Assembly (NCBI GenBank): GCA_035286125.1
Contig: JAYKIS010000082.1
Coordinates: 1 to 64,000 of the forward strand
Direction of reading: 5' to 3'
DNA length: 64,000 bases
From: VGJW01 sp035286125
GTDB taxonomy: Bacteria > Cyanobacteriota > Sericytochromatia > S15B-MN24 > VGJW01
Made by a program: the position numbers and the translations under genes. The notes beneath the pieces are model-generated. The model did no database searches. It was not told the origin of the DNA and saw only the letters and a list, made by a program, of their open reading frames with translations. Below, piece after piece: positions 1 to 7,790 of this stretch (the first letter of the stretch is position 1; each line of letters begins with the position of its first letter).

Positions 1-458
1 GCCATCCGGACTGGCCGCGATGGCTGGAGATGCTGGAGCACCGGGCCAGTCGCCTGCCCTCTCCGCAGGTGCGCGCCTTGCTGGCTGTCGCCCGATGCGA
101 TGCCGCGTCAGGCAACCTGGCACCTGAGCAGGAGATGGCGCTTCGGTCATGTCTGGAGGGCCTGCAGGCGCGCGAGGCTCGGGAACTGTGCGTGGAGGTT
201 CTGCTGACACTCGTGGCCGGCTTGCCGAATCACCCTTCCGCGGCAGATTGGCTGGATGATGCGATGGCTACAGCGCATGAGACATCATCGATACCCCTGA
301 TCTTGAGGGTACGGGAGCAGGAGTGCGATGCACTTGGCCTGATGCTGGATGATCCAGCCAACGCAGCCATCGAGGAAGATAGGCTAAAGTGGATTCGTCA
401 GTGTGGCCTGTTGCTCTATCGGATGCAGCCGCGTGCGTCTGCCCGGCGACAGGGTTGA
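1..458 (+). CDS. C-terminal part of an unknown helical protein (5' end outside window)
   Basis: The frame is open from the first base of the window to a TGA at 456-458, so the gene begins upstream. The first ATG at 30 is probably internal. About 150 residues are visible. They are rich in Ala, Leu, Arg and Glu and look alpha-helical, like the repeat tail of a TPR-type or signalling protein, but no catalytic motif or named family can be recognised. A 48-base gap with a good AAGGAG ribosome site for the next gene separates it from the following operon, so it is probably a different unit. Function unknown. Confidence 0.55.
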   Translation, partial: HPDWPRWLEMLEHRASRLPSPQVRALLAVARCDAASGNLAPEQEMALRSCLEGLQAREARELCVEVLLTLVAGLPNHPSAADWLDDAMATAHETSSIPLILRVREQECDALGLMLDDPANAAIEEDRLKWIRQCGLLLYRMQPRASARRQG

Positions 459-506
459 TGGATTTCCGCTCACCCGAGTCCCTGTCCCGATGCCAAGGAG
501 ACGCTC

Positions 507-1205
507 ATGGACAACCTGCACCAGGGCCTTAGGGCCCTCTTCGAGGCGGGCACGGCCGAACTGGCTGCCGATGCGCGATTCGTCCGCCTGGAGCAGGGCG
601 AGGCCACACGCGACGAGGCGCTGGATCTGTTGCGGCAGCTGGCGCGAACTCACCTGAAGTCCCCGCGGATCCTGGCTTTCCTGTACGCGGTGGCACCACC
701 GGACGACGGCGATTCCGTCCTGCACAACCTGCTCGAGGAGCTGGGCCTCGAGGAAGAAGATGGCGTCAGCCATCCCGAGATGCTTCGTGACGTGGTCCGA
801 TATGCCGGTCTCGGGGATGAGCTTCCCCGGCTCGAGGCCCTGGCCCGCGAGGACGTTCGCAAGGTCGTGACGGAGCCCCTGCTGTACGGCACGTTGCGCG
901 ACGTCGGCTACGCCGTGCTCGTCGAGACCGTGGCCTTCGAGTACATGCTGAGTCGGATGGCCAGCCGGATGGCCAAGGCCCTCGGGCGCATCCTCGCCAT
1001 GCCTGAAGCGGGCCTCGCGTGGTTCACTCACCACTCCGAGGTCGATATCCGCCATGCCGAGGAAGGCCTCGACACGCTTGTCCGGTTTGCCGACCACTAC
1101 GACATCCCGGCCGTCGACGCCTACACCGTGGCCGAGCTCACGCTGCGCGAGAACGTCTTCATCCAGCGGTACTTCGGGGCCATGCCGGCCGAGGTCGGCG
1201 CGTGA
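507..1205 (+). CDS. Haem-oxygenase-like di-iron (TenA/PqqC/CADD-type) protein
   Basis: This 232-residue all-helical protein carries the ligand pattern of haem-oxygenase-like di-iron oxidases. There is a Glu-Glu pair at 77-78 followed by His89 (SHPEM), Glu140/Glu145 in one helix, and a His176-xxx-Asp180-xx-His183 triad inside HHSEVDIRHAEE. Members of this superfamily use the metal pair to activate O2 (for example CADD in p-aminobenzoate synthesis and UndA in 1-alkene formation). The substrate here cannot be read from sequence. The ATG has AAGGAG at 495-500 with a 6-base spacer. Its stop overlaps the start of the enolase-family gene (GTGA), so it is the first gene of a three-gene operon with an acyl-activating enzyme at the end. 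Confidence is good for the family and low for the reaction. Confidence 0.75.
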   Translation: MDNLHQGLRALFEAGTAELAADARFVRLEQGEATRDEALDLLRQLARTHLKSPRILAFLYAVAPPDDGDSVLHNLLEELGLEEEDGVSHPEMLRDVVRYAGLGDELPRLEALAREDVRKVVTEPLLYGTLRDVGYAVLVETVAFEYMLSRMASRMAKALGRILAMPEAGLAWFTHHSEVDIRHAEEGLDTLVRFADHYDIPAVDAYTVAELTLRENVFIQRYFGAMPAEVGA

Positions 1206-2356
1206 CCCTCAGGCGTCTGGTCATCCAGCCGCTGGCTATCCCCTTCGTCGAGGCCTTTGCCCACAGCACCCAGGTTCGGGCCCACAGCGATGCCGTCGTC
1301 GTCCGGGTCGAAGACGATGCGGGGCATGTCGGGCATGGCGAGGGTTTGCCACGACCCTATGTCACGGGCGAGACCGTGGACGGCATGGTCGCGCAGTTGC
1401 AGGCCTGGTGGCCGGGGCTCGCCGGCCGGGAGCTCCCCGATGTCCGGAGCCTGGCCGATCTCGATGTTCTGGACGAATGGCTCCCCAGCGAGCCTGTGGC
1501 AGGGGTGGTCGCCCCGCATGCGGCACGGGCGGCCCTCGAACTGGCCCTGCTCGACCTCGCGCTCAGGCGGGCGGGCAGGGGCGTGGGCGACATCCTGCCC
1601 CCGGTCCGCGACAAGGTCACCTACAGCGGCGTGGTGACGGCGGGGGACACGGAGCAGGCGGTGCGGCACGCCCGGCAGATGAAGCTGGTCGGGTTGTCGT
1701 CCATCAAGGTCAAGGTCGGCCTTGGCGATGACGTGGCCAGGCTGCGCGCCATCCGCGAGGGCATGGGCGACGCGGTCTCCTTGCGGCTGGACGCGAATGG
1801 CGCGTGGGCACCCGATGAGGTCCGGGCCAGGCTCGAGGCTCTGGCCCCGCTGGGCATCGCCTCGGTCGAGCAACCGCTGGCCCGTGGGGACCTGGCCGCG
1901 TGGACCCGACTTTGTGCGGACAGCCCTGTTCCCATCATGGTCGACGAGTCGCTCGTGACCTTGGCCGACCTCGAGGCCCTGATCGCCGCACGGGCCTGCA
2001 ACCTCGTCAACGTGCGGGTGTCCAAGTGTGGCGGACTGCGCGGGGCTTGGCGCCAGGCGACCCGTGCCCTCGAGGCCGGGATGGGCGTGCAGGTCGGCAG
2101 CCAGGTGGGGGAGACGGCCATCCTGTCGGCCGCGGGCCGTCACCTGGCTGCGGCCTTGCCCGAGGTCCGCTTCGTCGAGGGTTCCTTCGGGACCCTGTTG
2201 CTTCGCGAGGACCTGTCCCGCGAGGCCGTCCGCTTCGGGCACCGGGGCGAGGCGAACCTGCTGCGGGGGCCGGGCCTGGGCGTCGAGATCCTGCCGCACG
2301 TGCGTGATCGCTTTGCCGTGCGGACGGTCGTCTTCGGCGAGGACCTGCCTGCGTGA
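1202..2356 (+). CDS. Enolase-superfamily enzyme (muconate-cycloisomerase / o-succinylbenzoate synthase / dipeptide epimerase group)
   Basis: The 384-residue product starts at a GTG that overlaps the previous stop by four bases. An upstream extension of the same frame lies inside the previous gene and is rejected. The muconate-lactonising subgroup signature is complete: KxK at Lys169 and Lys171, metal ligands Asp197 (RLDANGAW), Glu223 (SVEQPL) and Asp248 (MVDES), and the opposite Lys275 (RVSKCGG). These enzymes abstract a proton alpha to a carboxylate and stabilise an enolate on Mg2+. They include MenC, cycloisomerases, N-acylamino-acid racemases and dipeptide epimerases. Coupling to a GH3-type synthetase suggests the substrate is a carboxylate later activated or amidated. 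No other menaquinone gene lies nearby, so MenC is only one possibility. Confidence 0.8.
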   Translation: MTLRRLVIQPLAIPFVEAFAHSTQVRAHSDAVVVRVEDDAGHVGHGEGLPRPYVTGETVDGMVAQLQAWWPGLAGRELPDVRSLADLDVLDEWLPSEPVAGVVAPHAARAALELALLDLALRRAGRGVGDILPPVRDKVTYSGVVTAGDTEQAVRHARQMKLVGLSSIKVKVGLGDDVARLRAIREGMGDAVSLRLDANGAWAPDEVRARLEALAPLGIASVEQPLARGDLAAWTRLCADSPVPIMVDESLVTLADLEALIAARACNLVNVRVSKCGGLRGAWRQATRALEAGMGVQVGSQVGETAILSAAGRHLAAALPEVRFVEGSFGTLLLREDLSREAVRFGHRGEANLLRGPGLGVEILPHVRDRFAVRTVVFGEDLPA

Positions 2357-4047
2357 CGCTGGCCCGGACCTTCCTCGCGCTGCGCGAGTCGGCCCACGCA
2401 CGCCGCTTCGAGGCCGCGCTCAGGGACCCGGCTGCGGCACAGGCGCAACTGCTCGAGACGCTCTGTCGCGATCATGCCGGGACGGCCTTCGGCAAGGTCC
2501 ATGGGTTCGCGGCCATACGGGACGCGGATGCGTGGCGCCGGGCCGTGCCCCTCGGGGACTTCGAGACGCATCGGCCTTGGGTGGATCGGCTGCTCGCGGG
2601 CGAGCAGGGCGTGCTGACCCGGCAGGCCCCCGACAGCTTCTGCATCACCAGCGGCTCGACCGGCGCCCCCAAGCTCATTCCCGTGTCCCATGAATGGCGC
2701 GAGGCCTACGCTGCCCAGACCAGGCTCTGGATTCGCGGGGCGATGCGGGACCATCCGGGGCTCTTTGCCGGACGTATACTGACGCTCGTCAGTCCTGCGG
2801 TCGAGGGCCTGACCGAGCGGGGCATGCCCTACGGATCCATGTCTGGCATGTCCGCCCGTCGGGCGCCGTGGCTGGCTCGCCGGCAGTACGCGCTGCCCTA
2901 CGCCGTAGCACTGATCCGTGACCACGAGGCCCGGTACTTCTTCGTGGCACGGGTGGCCATGGCACAGTCCGTGACGGCCCTGCTGTCGCCCAATCCCAGC
3001 ACCCTGCATCGCCTTGCCGGCGTCATCGCGAACCGGGCGGACGACCTGCTTCGTGCCCTGCACGAGGGTGTCGCCGGTGCCCCACTGCCCGAGGTCCTGC
3101 AACTGGAGGGGCCAGTCAACCTGCAGGAGCGCCTGGCCCCGCATCTGGTGGCCCGGCCCGACCTGGCCCGTCGTCTCACGGCGGCTGCCTCCCGAGAGGG
3201 GCGTCTGACCCCGGCCATGCTCTGGCCCGACCTGGCGTTATTGGGCTGCTGGCTCGGGGGCAGCGCCGGAGTCCAGGCAAGGGGCCTGCGCGAGCTCTAC
3301 GGGCGCGAGGTGCCGATGCGGGATCTGGGCCTGCTGGCTTCCGAGGGTCGGATGAGCCTGCCGCTCGAGGACGATTCCGCGGCGGGTGTCCTGAACGTGC
3401 ACGCCGTCCACTACGAGTTCCTGCCCGAGGATATCTCGTCCCCCGGGCCCGATGCGCCTACCCTGCTGGCCCATCAGCTGCAGGAGGGAGGGCGCTACCG
3501 CGTTGTCATCACGCCCGGTCAGGGCCTGTACCGCTACGACATGAACGACATCGTCGAGGTGCGGGGCTTCGTCGGCCGCACGCCGCGCATCGCCTTCCTG
3601 CGCAAGGGGCGTGACATGCTCTCGATGACGGGCGAGAAGCTGCACCTCAACCAGGTGCAGGAGGCCCTGCTCGAGGCGGTTGCGGCAGAAGGCGTCGCGT
3701 TCTGGCAATATCGCCTCGTCGCCAACGTCGACCGCATGGCCTATGACCTGCTTGTCGAACCCTCTGGCCTGCCCTGGTCGCCCGAGGTGGCCGCGCGCGT
3801 CGCGGCCGGTCTGGATGTCGGCCTTTCGGCAAGGAACATCGAATACGCATCGAAGCGCCACTCCGGACGCCTGGGCCCCCCCCGGCCGGTGCTGATGCGC
3901 GCTGGCTGGGCCGAGGCCGTGAGTCGGGCTGCCTTTGCCGCCGGTCGCCGGGAGGCCCAGTTCAAGTGGAATCCTTTGTCGGACGCCTGGGATGACCTCA
4001 GCCGCGCCCACGTCGATCCTGCCGTGGTCCCGGAAGCCGGAGCGTGA
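2353..4047 (+). CDS. GH3-family acyl-acid amido synthetase
   Basis: This 564-residue protein belongs to the GH3 family of the adenylate-forming enzymes. The nucleotide loop TSGSTGAPK is at about residues 99-107. It is followed by the family's large N-terminal domain and a C-terminal part with YRYDMNDIVEV and GEKLHLNQVQ, equivalent to the hinge and second ATP-contact regions. Plant GH3 enzymes adenylate a carboxylic acid and transfer it to an amino acid. Bacterial members are mostly uncharacterised. The GTG start overlaps the upstream stop (GTGA), so translation is probably coupled to the enolase-family gene. The three enzymes plausibly form one small-molecule pathway of oxidation, proton abstraction or isomerisation, and acyl activation/amidation. 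The substrates are unknown. Confidence 0.8.
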   Translation: MTLARTFLALRESAHARRFEAALRDPAAAQAQLLETLCRDHAGTAFGKVHGFAAIRDADAWRRAVPLGDFETHRPWVDRLLAGEQGVLTRQAPDSFCITSGSTGAPKLIPVSHEWREAYAAQTRLWIRGAMRDHPGLFAGRILTLVSPAVEGLTERGMPYGSMSGMSARRAPWLARRQYALPYAVALIRDHEARYFFVARVAMAQSVTALLSPNPSTLHRLAGVIANRADDLLRALHEGVAGAPLPEVLQLEGPVNLQERLAPHLVARPDLARRLTAAASREGRLTPAMLWPDLALLGCWLGGSAGVQARGLRELYGREVPMRDLGLLASEGRMSLPLEDDSAAGVLNVHAVHYEFLPEDISSPGPDAPTLLAHQLQEGGRYRVVITPGQGLYRYDMNDIVEVRGFVGRTPRIAFLRKGRDMLSMTGEKLHLNQVQEALLEAVAAEGVAFWQYRLVANVDRMAYDLLVEPSGLPWSPEVAARVAAGLDVGLSARNIEYASKRHSGRLGPPRPVLMRAGWAEAVSRAAFAAGRREAQFKWNPLSDAWDDLSRAHVDPAVVPEAGA

Positions 4048-4452
4048 CCGTGTCGTGCGTGTCTTGGCGCTCGCCGCGTGACTGTGGCGTCGCCCGCCTG
4101 TCGAACCCGATGCCCCTGCTTTCGTGGCTGCTGCCCTGATGCTTGTCGGCCTGCATCTGCGCATCTGGGCCGGTCCTTCACGTGGAACGTTGAGGTCCAA
4201 TGCGGGCAGACCGGCATCGAGGCCGGGCCGTATCGAGTCATACGAAGGCGTGATATCGGTCATGCCGCCTGCGTGGAACGGATCGGGGCCAGGTGGCCCC
4301 GGCTTCGGGGGCGCTGACAGGCTCGGCCCGACACAGGTCCCGCCCCATGCCATCGGGCAAGCGAAGATTGGCTGAACCTGCTGAAACCGAATGTCTGCTC
4401 GACACGTTTTTCATGTCAGGGAACACTCTACTGCTTGCTGAGAGGAGGCGGC
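4048..4452. other. 405-base intergenic region upstream of the sigma-factor operon
   Basis: No convincing gene is visible. Short open frames on both strands lack ribosome sites and recognisable composition. The last 70 bases are less GC-rich and probably hold the promoter of the CpxP-like/sigma/anti-sigma operon. GGGAAC at 4419-4424 resembles an ECF -35 box, but no matching -10 element could be placed, so no promoter is called. Confidence 0.4.
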
Positions 4453-4992
4453 ATGGACGTCTGGAAAGTTTGTGCAATCACGGTCCTGGGCTTCGCCATG
4501 GCGATGCCGGGCCTGCCCGCGGAGGCGCGACGGGAGGGACGGCTGCCTGCTGGCACACCTTCAGCGGGGGAGGCCGCTGCCGCAGGAGAACGGCAGGAGG
4601 GTGGGGCGCCGGGCCCCGGTCTTTTCCGCCAACTGGGTCTGTCGGAGGAGCAGCGATCGGCGTTGCGGGCCCTGCGCCAGCGTCATCAGCAGGCCCATCA
4701 GGCTCTGCGCCAGCAGTTGCGGGATCAGGAACGGGAGCTGTTCCGGGCGATGGTGGCGCCGGATGCGCGCCAGGCCGATGTCGAGGCACGACAGCAGGCC
4801 GTATCGGAACTGCGGGGACGCCTCGCACGCGCCCGGATTGCCGCGTTTTTCGAGGCCCGCGCCTTGTTGACTGCGGAACAACTGCAACGCCTCCCCGATG
4901 CTGCGGCGGACCGCGGACAGGGGGGGCGTGGACGTCGGCCGGGGGGAAGAATGGGACGCGACCGATTGGAGCGTGGGGAGGCAAGGCCCTGA
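4453..4992 (+). CDS. Periplasmic LTXXQ-motif (Spy/CpxP/CnrX-like) protein
   Basis: The ATG at 4453 is preceded by AGAGGAGG at 4441-4448, and it opens a hydrophobic N-terminal segment ending near Ala25 that looks like a signal peptide. The mature part has a helical hairpin with two LTxxQ-type sequences (LSEEQ and LLTAEQ) flanking a long Gln/Arg-rich helix, as in Spy, CpxP and the CnrX/ZraP metal-sensor group. The tail is Gly/Arg rich. Such proteins act as periplasmic chaperones or as metal/stress sensors that restrain signalling partners. The next two genes encode an ECF sigma factor and an anti-sigma factor, so a sensing role is likely. About 179 residues. The inducer cannot be inferred. Confidence 0.7.
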   Translation: MDVWKVCAITVLGFAMAMPGLPAEARREGRLPAGTPSAGEAAAAGERQEGGAPGPGLFRQLGLSEEQRSALRALRQRHQQAHQALRQQLRDQERELFRAMVAPDARQADVEARQQAVSELRGRLARARIAAFFEARALLTAEQLQRLPDAAADRGQGGRGRRPGGRMGRDRLERGEARP

Positions 4993-5477
4993 CCCGGTCA
5001 GCCGACGCTGATCTCCACCGGCTTTGGGACCGGGTGTGCCGGACACTGCGACATCTGTGTGGTGATGCCGACGTCGCACGGGACCTGACGCAGGAGGTCT
5101 TCCTGCGTGCGGCTCGGGCCAAGGTCCGGGGCGATGAGCCGTGGGCCCTGGCGTGGCTGCTGCGGGTGGCCCGCAACCTGCTGGTGGACCGCGCACGCCG
5201 GGGTGTGCATGCCGAAGTTCCCCTGAGTTCGGTGCCCGCTACGAGCGTCGCGGTCGACGACCCGGCCTACGCCCGTATCGACCTCGAGACCGGCTTTGCC
5301 CAGCAAGTAGCCGGTTTGCCTGCGGCCTGGCGCGAGGCCTTGATGCTGCGCCACACGCATGACCTGCCCGTCGAGGATGTCGCCCGAATCATGGATGTGC
5401 CCACAGGGACGGTGAAGACCTGGCTCCACCGGGCCCGTGCGAAGCTGGCCGGATGGGGCCAGGAGGAGGACGCCTGA
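4989..5477 (+). CDS. ECF-type RNA polymerase sigma factor, probable CTG start
   Basis: The product has a sigma-2 region (LWDRVCRTLRHL, then DVARDLTQEVFLRA, a classic -10-binding helix) and a sigma-4 helix-turn-helix (LPVEDVARIMDVPTGTVKTW). No ATG, GTG or TTG lies where the first sigma-2 helix should begin. CTG at 4989 overlaps the upstream stop (CTGA) and sits 7 bases after a perfect GGAGG (4977-4981). That start gives 162 residues, normal for an ECF factor. The next in-frame GTG, at 5034, would remove part of sigma-2. It is coupled to an upstream CpxP-like sensor and a downstream anti-sigma factor, an arrangement like CnrX/CnrY/CnrH. Confidence 0.82.
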   Translation: MTRSADADLHRLWDRVCRTLRHLCGDADVARDLTQEVFLRAARAKVRGDEPWALAWLLRVARNLLVDRARRGVHAEVPLSSVPATSVAVDDPAYARIDLETGFAQQVAGLPAAWREALMLRHTHDLPVEDVARIMDVPTGTVKTWLHRARAKLAGWGQEEDA

Positions 5478-5887
5478 TGCGCTTCGGTTGCGCCGATGCC
5501 CGCCATCTGCTGCTGGACCGCGAGGATGTGCGACCTGCCGCGGCCGATGCTCGCGCGCTGGAGGTCCACCTTGCGAACTGCACGCCCTGCCGACGGGCTG
5601 CAACGTCCTTGGCCACGGCCATGACCGAGTTGCGCGCGTGGACGGCCGAACTCGAGGCCGTCGCGGATCGTGTCCCTCGTCGGGCATCATCCGACATCAG
5701 ACAATTTCGGATACCGGCCTGCGGGATCAGCCTCGCTGCTGCTGCCTGTCTGGCGTTGACGGGACTCGCCAGCGCGCCCGGCGTGGAGCGGCGGGGCTAC
5801 GCCAATGCGACCGCCCAGGCCGCCGGAGCCCTGAGCTGGCTCGATGCGGCTGCAGACGAGCCGGTGTGGGAGCTGCCCGAGCCCTGA
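5477..5887 (+). CDS. Anti-sigma factor with zinc-binding HxxxCxxC motif and one membrane segment
   Basis: The ATG at 5477 shares a base with the sigma-factor stop (TGATG) and follows AGGAGGAGGA. The 136-residue protein begins with a short helical domain containing His31-xxx-Cys35-xx-Cys38 (HLANCTPC), the ZAS-type anti-sigma signature. A hydrophobic stretch at about residues 79-98 is long enough for one transmembrane helix, leaving a short periplasmic tail of about 35 residues. The cytoplasmic part probably holds the upstream ECF factor at the membrane, and the tail could meet the CpxP-like protein. The order sensor-sigma-anti-sigma supports this. Confidence 0.75.
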   Translation: MRFGCADARHLLLDREDVRPAAADARALEVHLANCTPCRRAATSLATAMTELRAWTAELEAVADRVPRRASSDIRQFRIPACGISLAAAACLALTGLASAPGVERRGYANATAQAAGALSWLDAAADEPVWELPEP

Positions 5888-5916
5888 CGGGAGGATGCGG
5901 TGCGTACGGTCGCCAG

Positions 5917-6822
5917 CTACCGGCTGATCGAGAAGATGATCTTGACGACGTCCATGAGCCAGTGGCTCATGCGGGACTCGCCGGTGACGGCGTCGACCAT
6001 CACGGTGGGCTTGCCCGTCACGTCCATGTAGAACCAGTTGGGTCCGACCAGCAGGGGCTGGATGCAGACGCCCTTGATGGTGGCGTAGGTCCGGTTGCCG
6101 TAGCTGTAGCCCATCCGGGTGGCCTGGTTGTAGGCTTCACGGCCGTTGAAGGGGAACTCGCCGCGGGGTTCGTTCAGGAAGAAGCTGATGACCTTGCCGC
6201 CGTACTCGAGCACGATGTCGCGTGACTGCCACACGCTCTTCTTCATGCGGAAGAAGTTGTAGTCGAGATACAGCAGGCGCTGCTTCGAGGCCGAGTAATA
6301 GACGTGACGCGACTGTCCGAAGAACTGCCAGAGCGAACTGCGGCCTGCGAAGCCCCAGCCCACGTAGAGCATCTTGGCGTCGTAGGCCCAGGCATAGGCT
6401 TCGCGGTCGGCCCGAGCTTGCGTCGTCTCGGGTTTGGCCTGGACACTGAAGCCAGGCAGCAGCGAACCTTCGGTGTCGAGATCGCTGACGGTGGCACCAG
6501 CCGGGACCTCATCGAGGTCCAGAAGGGGCTTGTCCGCGCCGAATGCCTGGCGGGCAGAGGCCGCGAACGCGTCGAAGGCGCTCCGCAACTCCTGCTCCCG
6601 CCCCTGGCCGGGGTTGGCGGCGATGGGCCGAAGCACCGGGTCCATCAACGTCTTCTCGTCGCTCTTGGCCGGCGAGGCCTGAAGGTCCATGGACAGCGCC
6701 AGTTCGGGCGCAGCGGCCTTGACGGCCGAGGTCTGGGCCGTGGGTGCCGGCGCGGCGCTGAGGCCGCAGCCAGCCACGGACAGGGTGAGGGCAAAAGGCA
6801 TCAAACGGGTGGCCAAGGCCAT
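5917..6822 (-). CDS. Lipoprotein of unknown function
   Basis: The start at 6822 gives a short signal sequence with the lipobox SVAGC (Cys19). A longer frame reaching 6915 is rejected because a strong promoter lies inside it. After an Ala/Pro/Thr-rich linker comes a domain rich in aromatic residues (Tyr, Trp, Phe) with many hydrophobic/aromatic beta-type strands, ending in a short hydrophobic segment (MDVVKIIFSISR). About 301 residues. No family was recognised. It is transcribed divergently from the fatty-acid-type gene cluster. It is likely anchored in a membrane facing the periplasm. A GAGG ribosome site lies about 9 bases upstream of the ATG. Confidence 0.7.
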   Translation of the reverse strand: MALATRLMPFALTLSVAGCGLSAAPAPTAQTSAVKAAAPELALSMDLQASPAKSDEKTLMDPVLRPIAANPGQGREQELRSAFDAFAASARQAFGADKPLLDLDEVPAGATVSDLDTEGSLLPGFSVQAKPETTQARADREAYAWAYDAKMLYVGWGFAGRSSLWQFFGQSRHVYYSASKQRLLYLDYNFFRMKKSVWQSRDIVLEYGGKVISFFLNEPRGEFPFNGREAYNQATRMGYSYGNRTYATIKGVCIQPLLVGPNWFYMDVTGKPTVMVDAVTGESRMSHWLMDVVKIIFSISR

Positions 6823-6886
6823 CAGAGGAACCTCACGTAATGGACCGCGCGTTCTGCAGGTGTCTGTGCGCCGTCCCGATACCGTG

Positions 6887-6915
6887 ATATTACCTGTCTT
6901 TAATGAAGATTGCAA
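6887..6915 (-). promoter_or_regulatory. Sigma-70-type promoter of the lipoprotein gene
   Basis: On the minus strand, TTGCAA (6915-6910) is followed by a 17-base spacer and TAATAT (6892-6887). This is a near-consensus housekeeping promoter in an otherwise GC-rich setting. Transcription would begin near 6880, about 58 bases before the ATG at 6822. It also shows that the longer reading frame starting at 6915 is not used. Confidence 0.7.
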
Positions 6916-6958
6916 GAACTTTTAAGGAATCCTTTGCCTTGGATGCGAGGTGGCGACA

Positions 6959-7717
6959 ATGAGCACCCCCTTGGTCGAGGTGGGCATCGTCGGGCGCGTG
7001 GCACGCCTTGGCCTTGACGGCCCTCATCCGCTTCATCTGCTCGATGCCGCCATGCTCGCGGCCATTCCTGCTGCCGTGGCCCGCGCGGTGGCCGAACCCT
7101 ACGTTGACCTGCTCGTTCTGCGGGGCTCGGGCAAGGACGGTGGTGTGGGCCCTTTTTCGGCAGGCGCCGATCTCGCGGGCATTGCCGCGATGCCTGTTGC
7201 CGATGCCGAGACCCATGCCGCGCTCGGGCAGGCTGCGACCCGCGCCGTGGCCGAGGCTCCCGTGCCCGTGCTGGCCGTCATCGATGGCCCTTGCCTCGGG
7301 GGGGGGCTTGAACTGGCCCTCGCATGCGACATCCGGGTCGCGACGGCGCGCGCGTTCTTCGGCTATCCGGCCGCCCAGCGTGGCCTGATTCCCGCCTTCG
7401 GGGGGACCCGCAGGGCCCCTGCCGTCCTGGGGCCGTCCCGGGCTGCCGAACTGGCCTATACGGCGCGGCGCATCACCGCGGAGGAGGCACTGGCGTGGGG
7501 GCTGCTGGCGGCCGTCGATGCGCGCAACGATGCCGATGCCCTCGAGGCTGCGTGGGTGGCCCGGTTGACCGAGGGTATCCTCCCCGGGGCTGCGAGGCGC
7601 CTCAAGGCTGCTTTCATGGGCGCCGGGGACCTGACGGAACAAGCAGTCTTCAGGGCGTGCCTCGAGGACCCGCGCGCTCGCGAGGCCATGGCCGCCTTCC
7701 TGGCCGGGGCACGCTGA
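6959..7717 (+). CDS. Enoyl-CoA hydratase/isomerase (crotonase) family protein
   Basis: The 252-residue crotonase fold shows both oxyanion-hole regions (FSAGADL and GGGLELALACDI) and the GGTRR segment. The glutamate equivalent to Glu144 of rat hydratase is kept (GGGLE), but the Glu164 position is not: the sequence reads FGYPAAQRGLIP where a typical hydratase has a PE pair. It may therefore be an isomerase, a hydrolase or a hydratase of altered mechanism. ATG 6959 was preferred to GTG 6950 because GCGAGG ends 8 bases before it. It precedes thiolase, hydroxyacyl-CoA dehydrogenase and acyl-CoA dehydrogenase genes, so it acts on acyl-CoAs, but the exact step is uncertain. Confidence 0.8.
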   Translation: MSTPLVEVGIVGRVARLGLDGPHPLHLLDAAMLAAIPAAVARAVAEPYVDLLVLRGSGKDGGVGPFSAGADLAGIAAMPVADAETHAALGQAATRAVAEAPVPVLAVIDGPCLGGGLELALACDIRVATARAFFGYPAAQRGLIPAFGGTRRAPAVLGPSRAAELAYTARRITAEEALAWGLLAAVDARNDADALEAAWVARLTEGILPGAARRLKAAFMGAGDLTEQAVFRACLEDPRAREAMAAFLAGAR

Positions 7718-7790
7718 CCGTCTGGTGGCGCGCCGGTCGCGGTCGGGGTGGTATCCTAGGGGCCATCACGACGCGAGGAGGCGTCCGATC

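Noticed and set aside
1202..2356. Confident assignment of the enolase-superfamily gene as menC
   Set aside because: The motifs are shared by several functions, and no other menaquinone gene is in the window.
4078..4375. Short open frames in the 405-base gap before the CpxP-like gene
   Set aside because: No ribosome sites, family motifs or coding-like codon pattern.
6823..6915. Longer N-terminus of the lipoprotein at 5917-6822
   Set aside because: A near-consensus promoter occupies 6887-6915, and the lipobox is correctly placed only from 6822.
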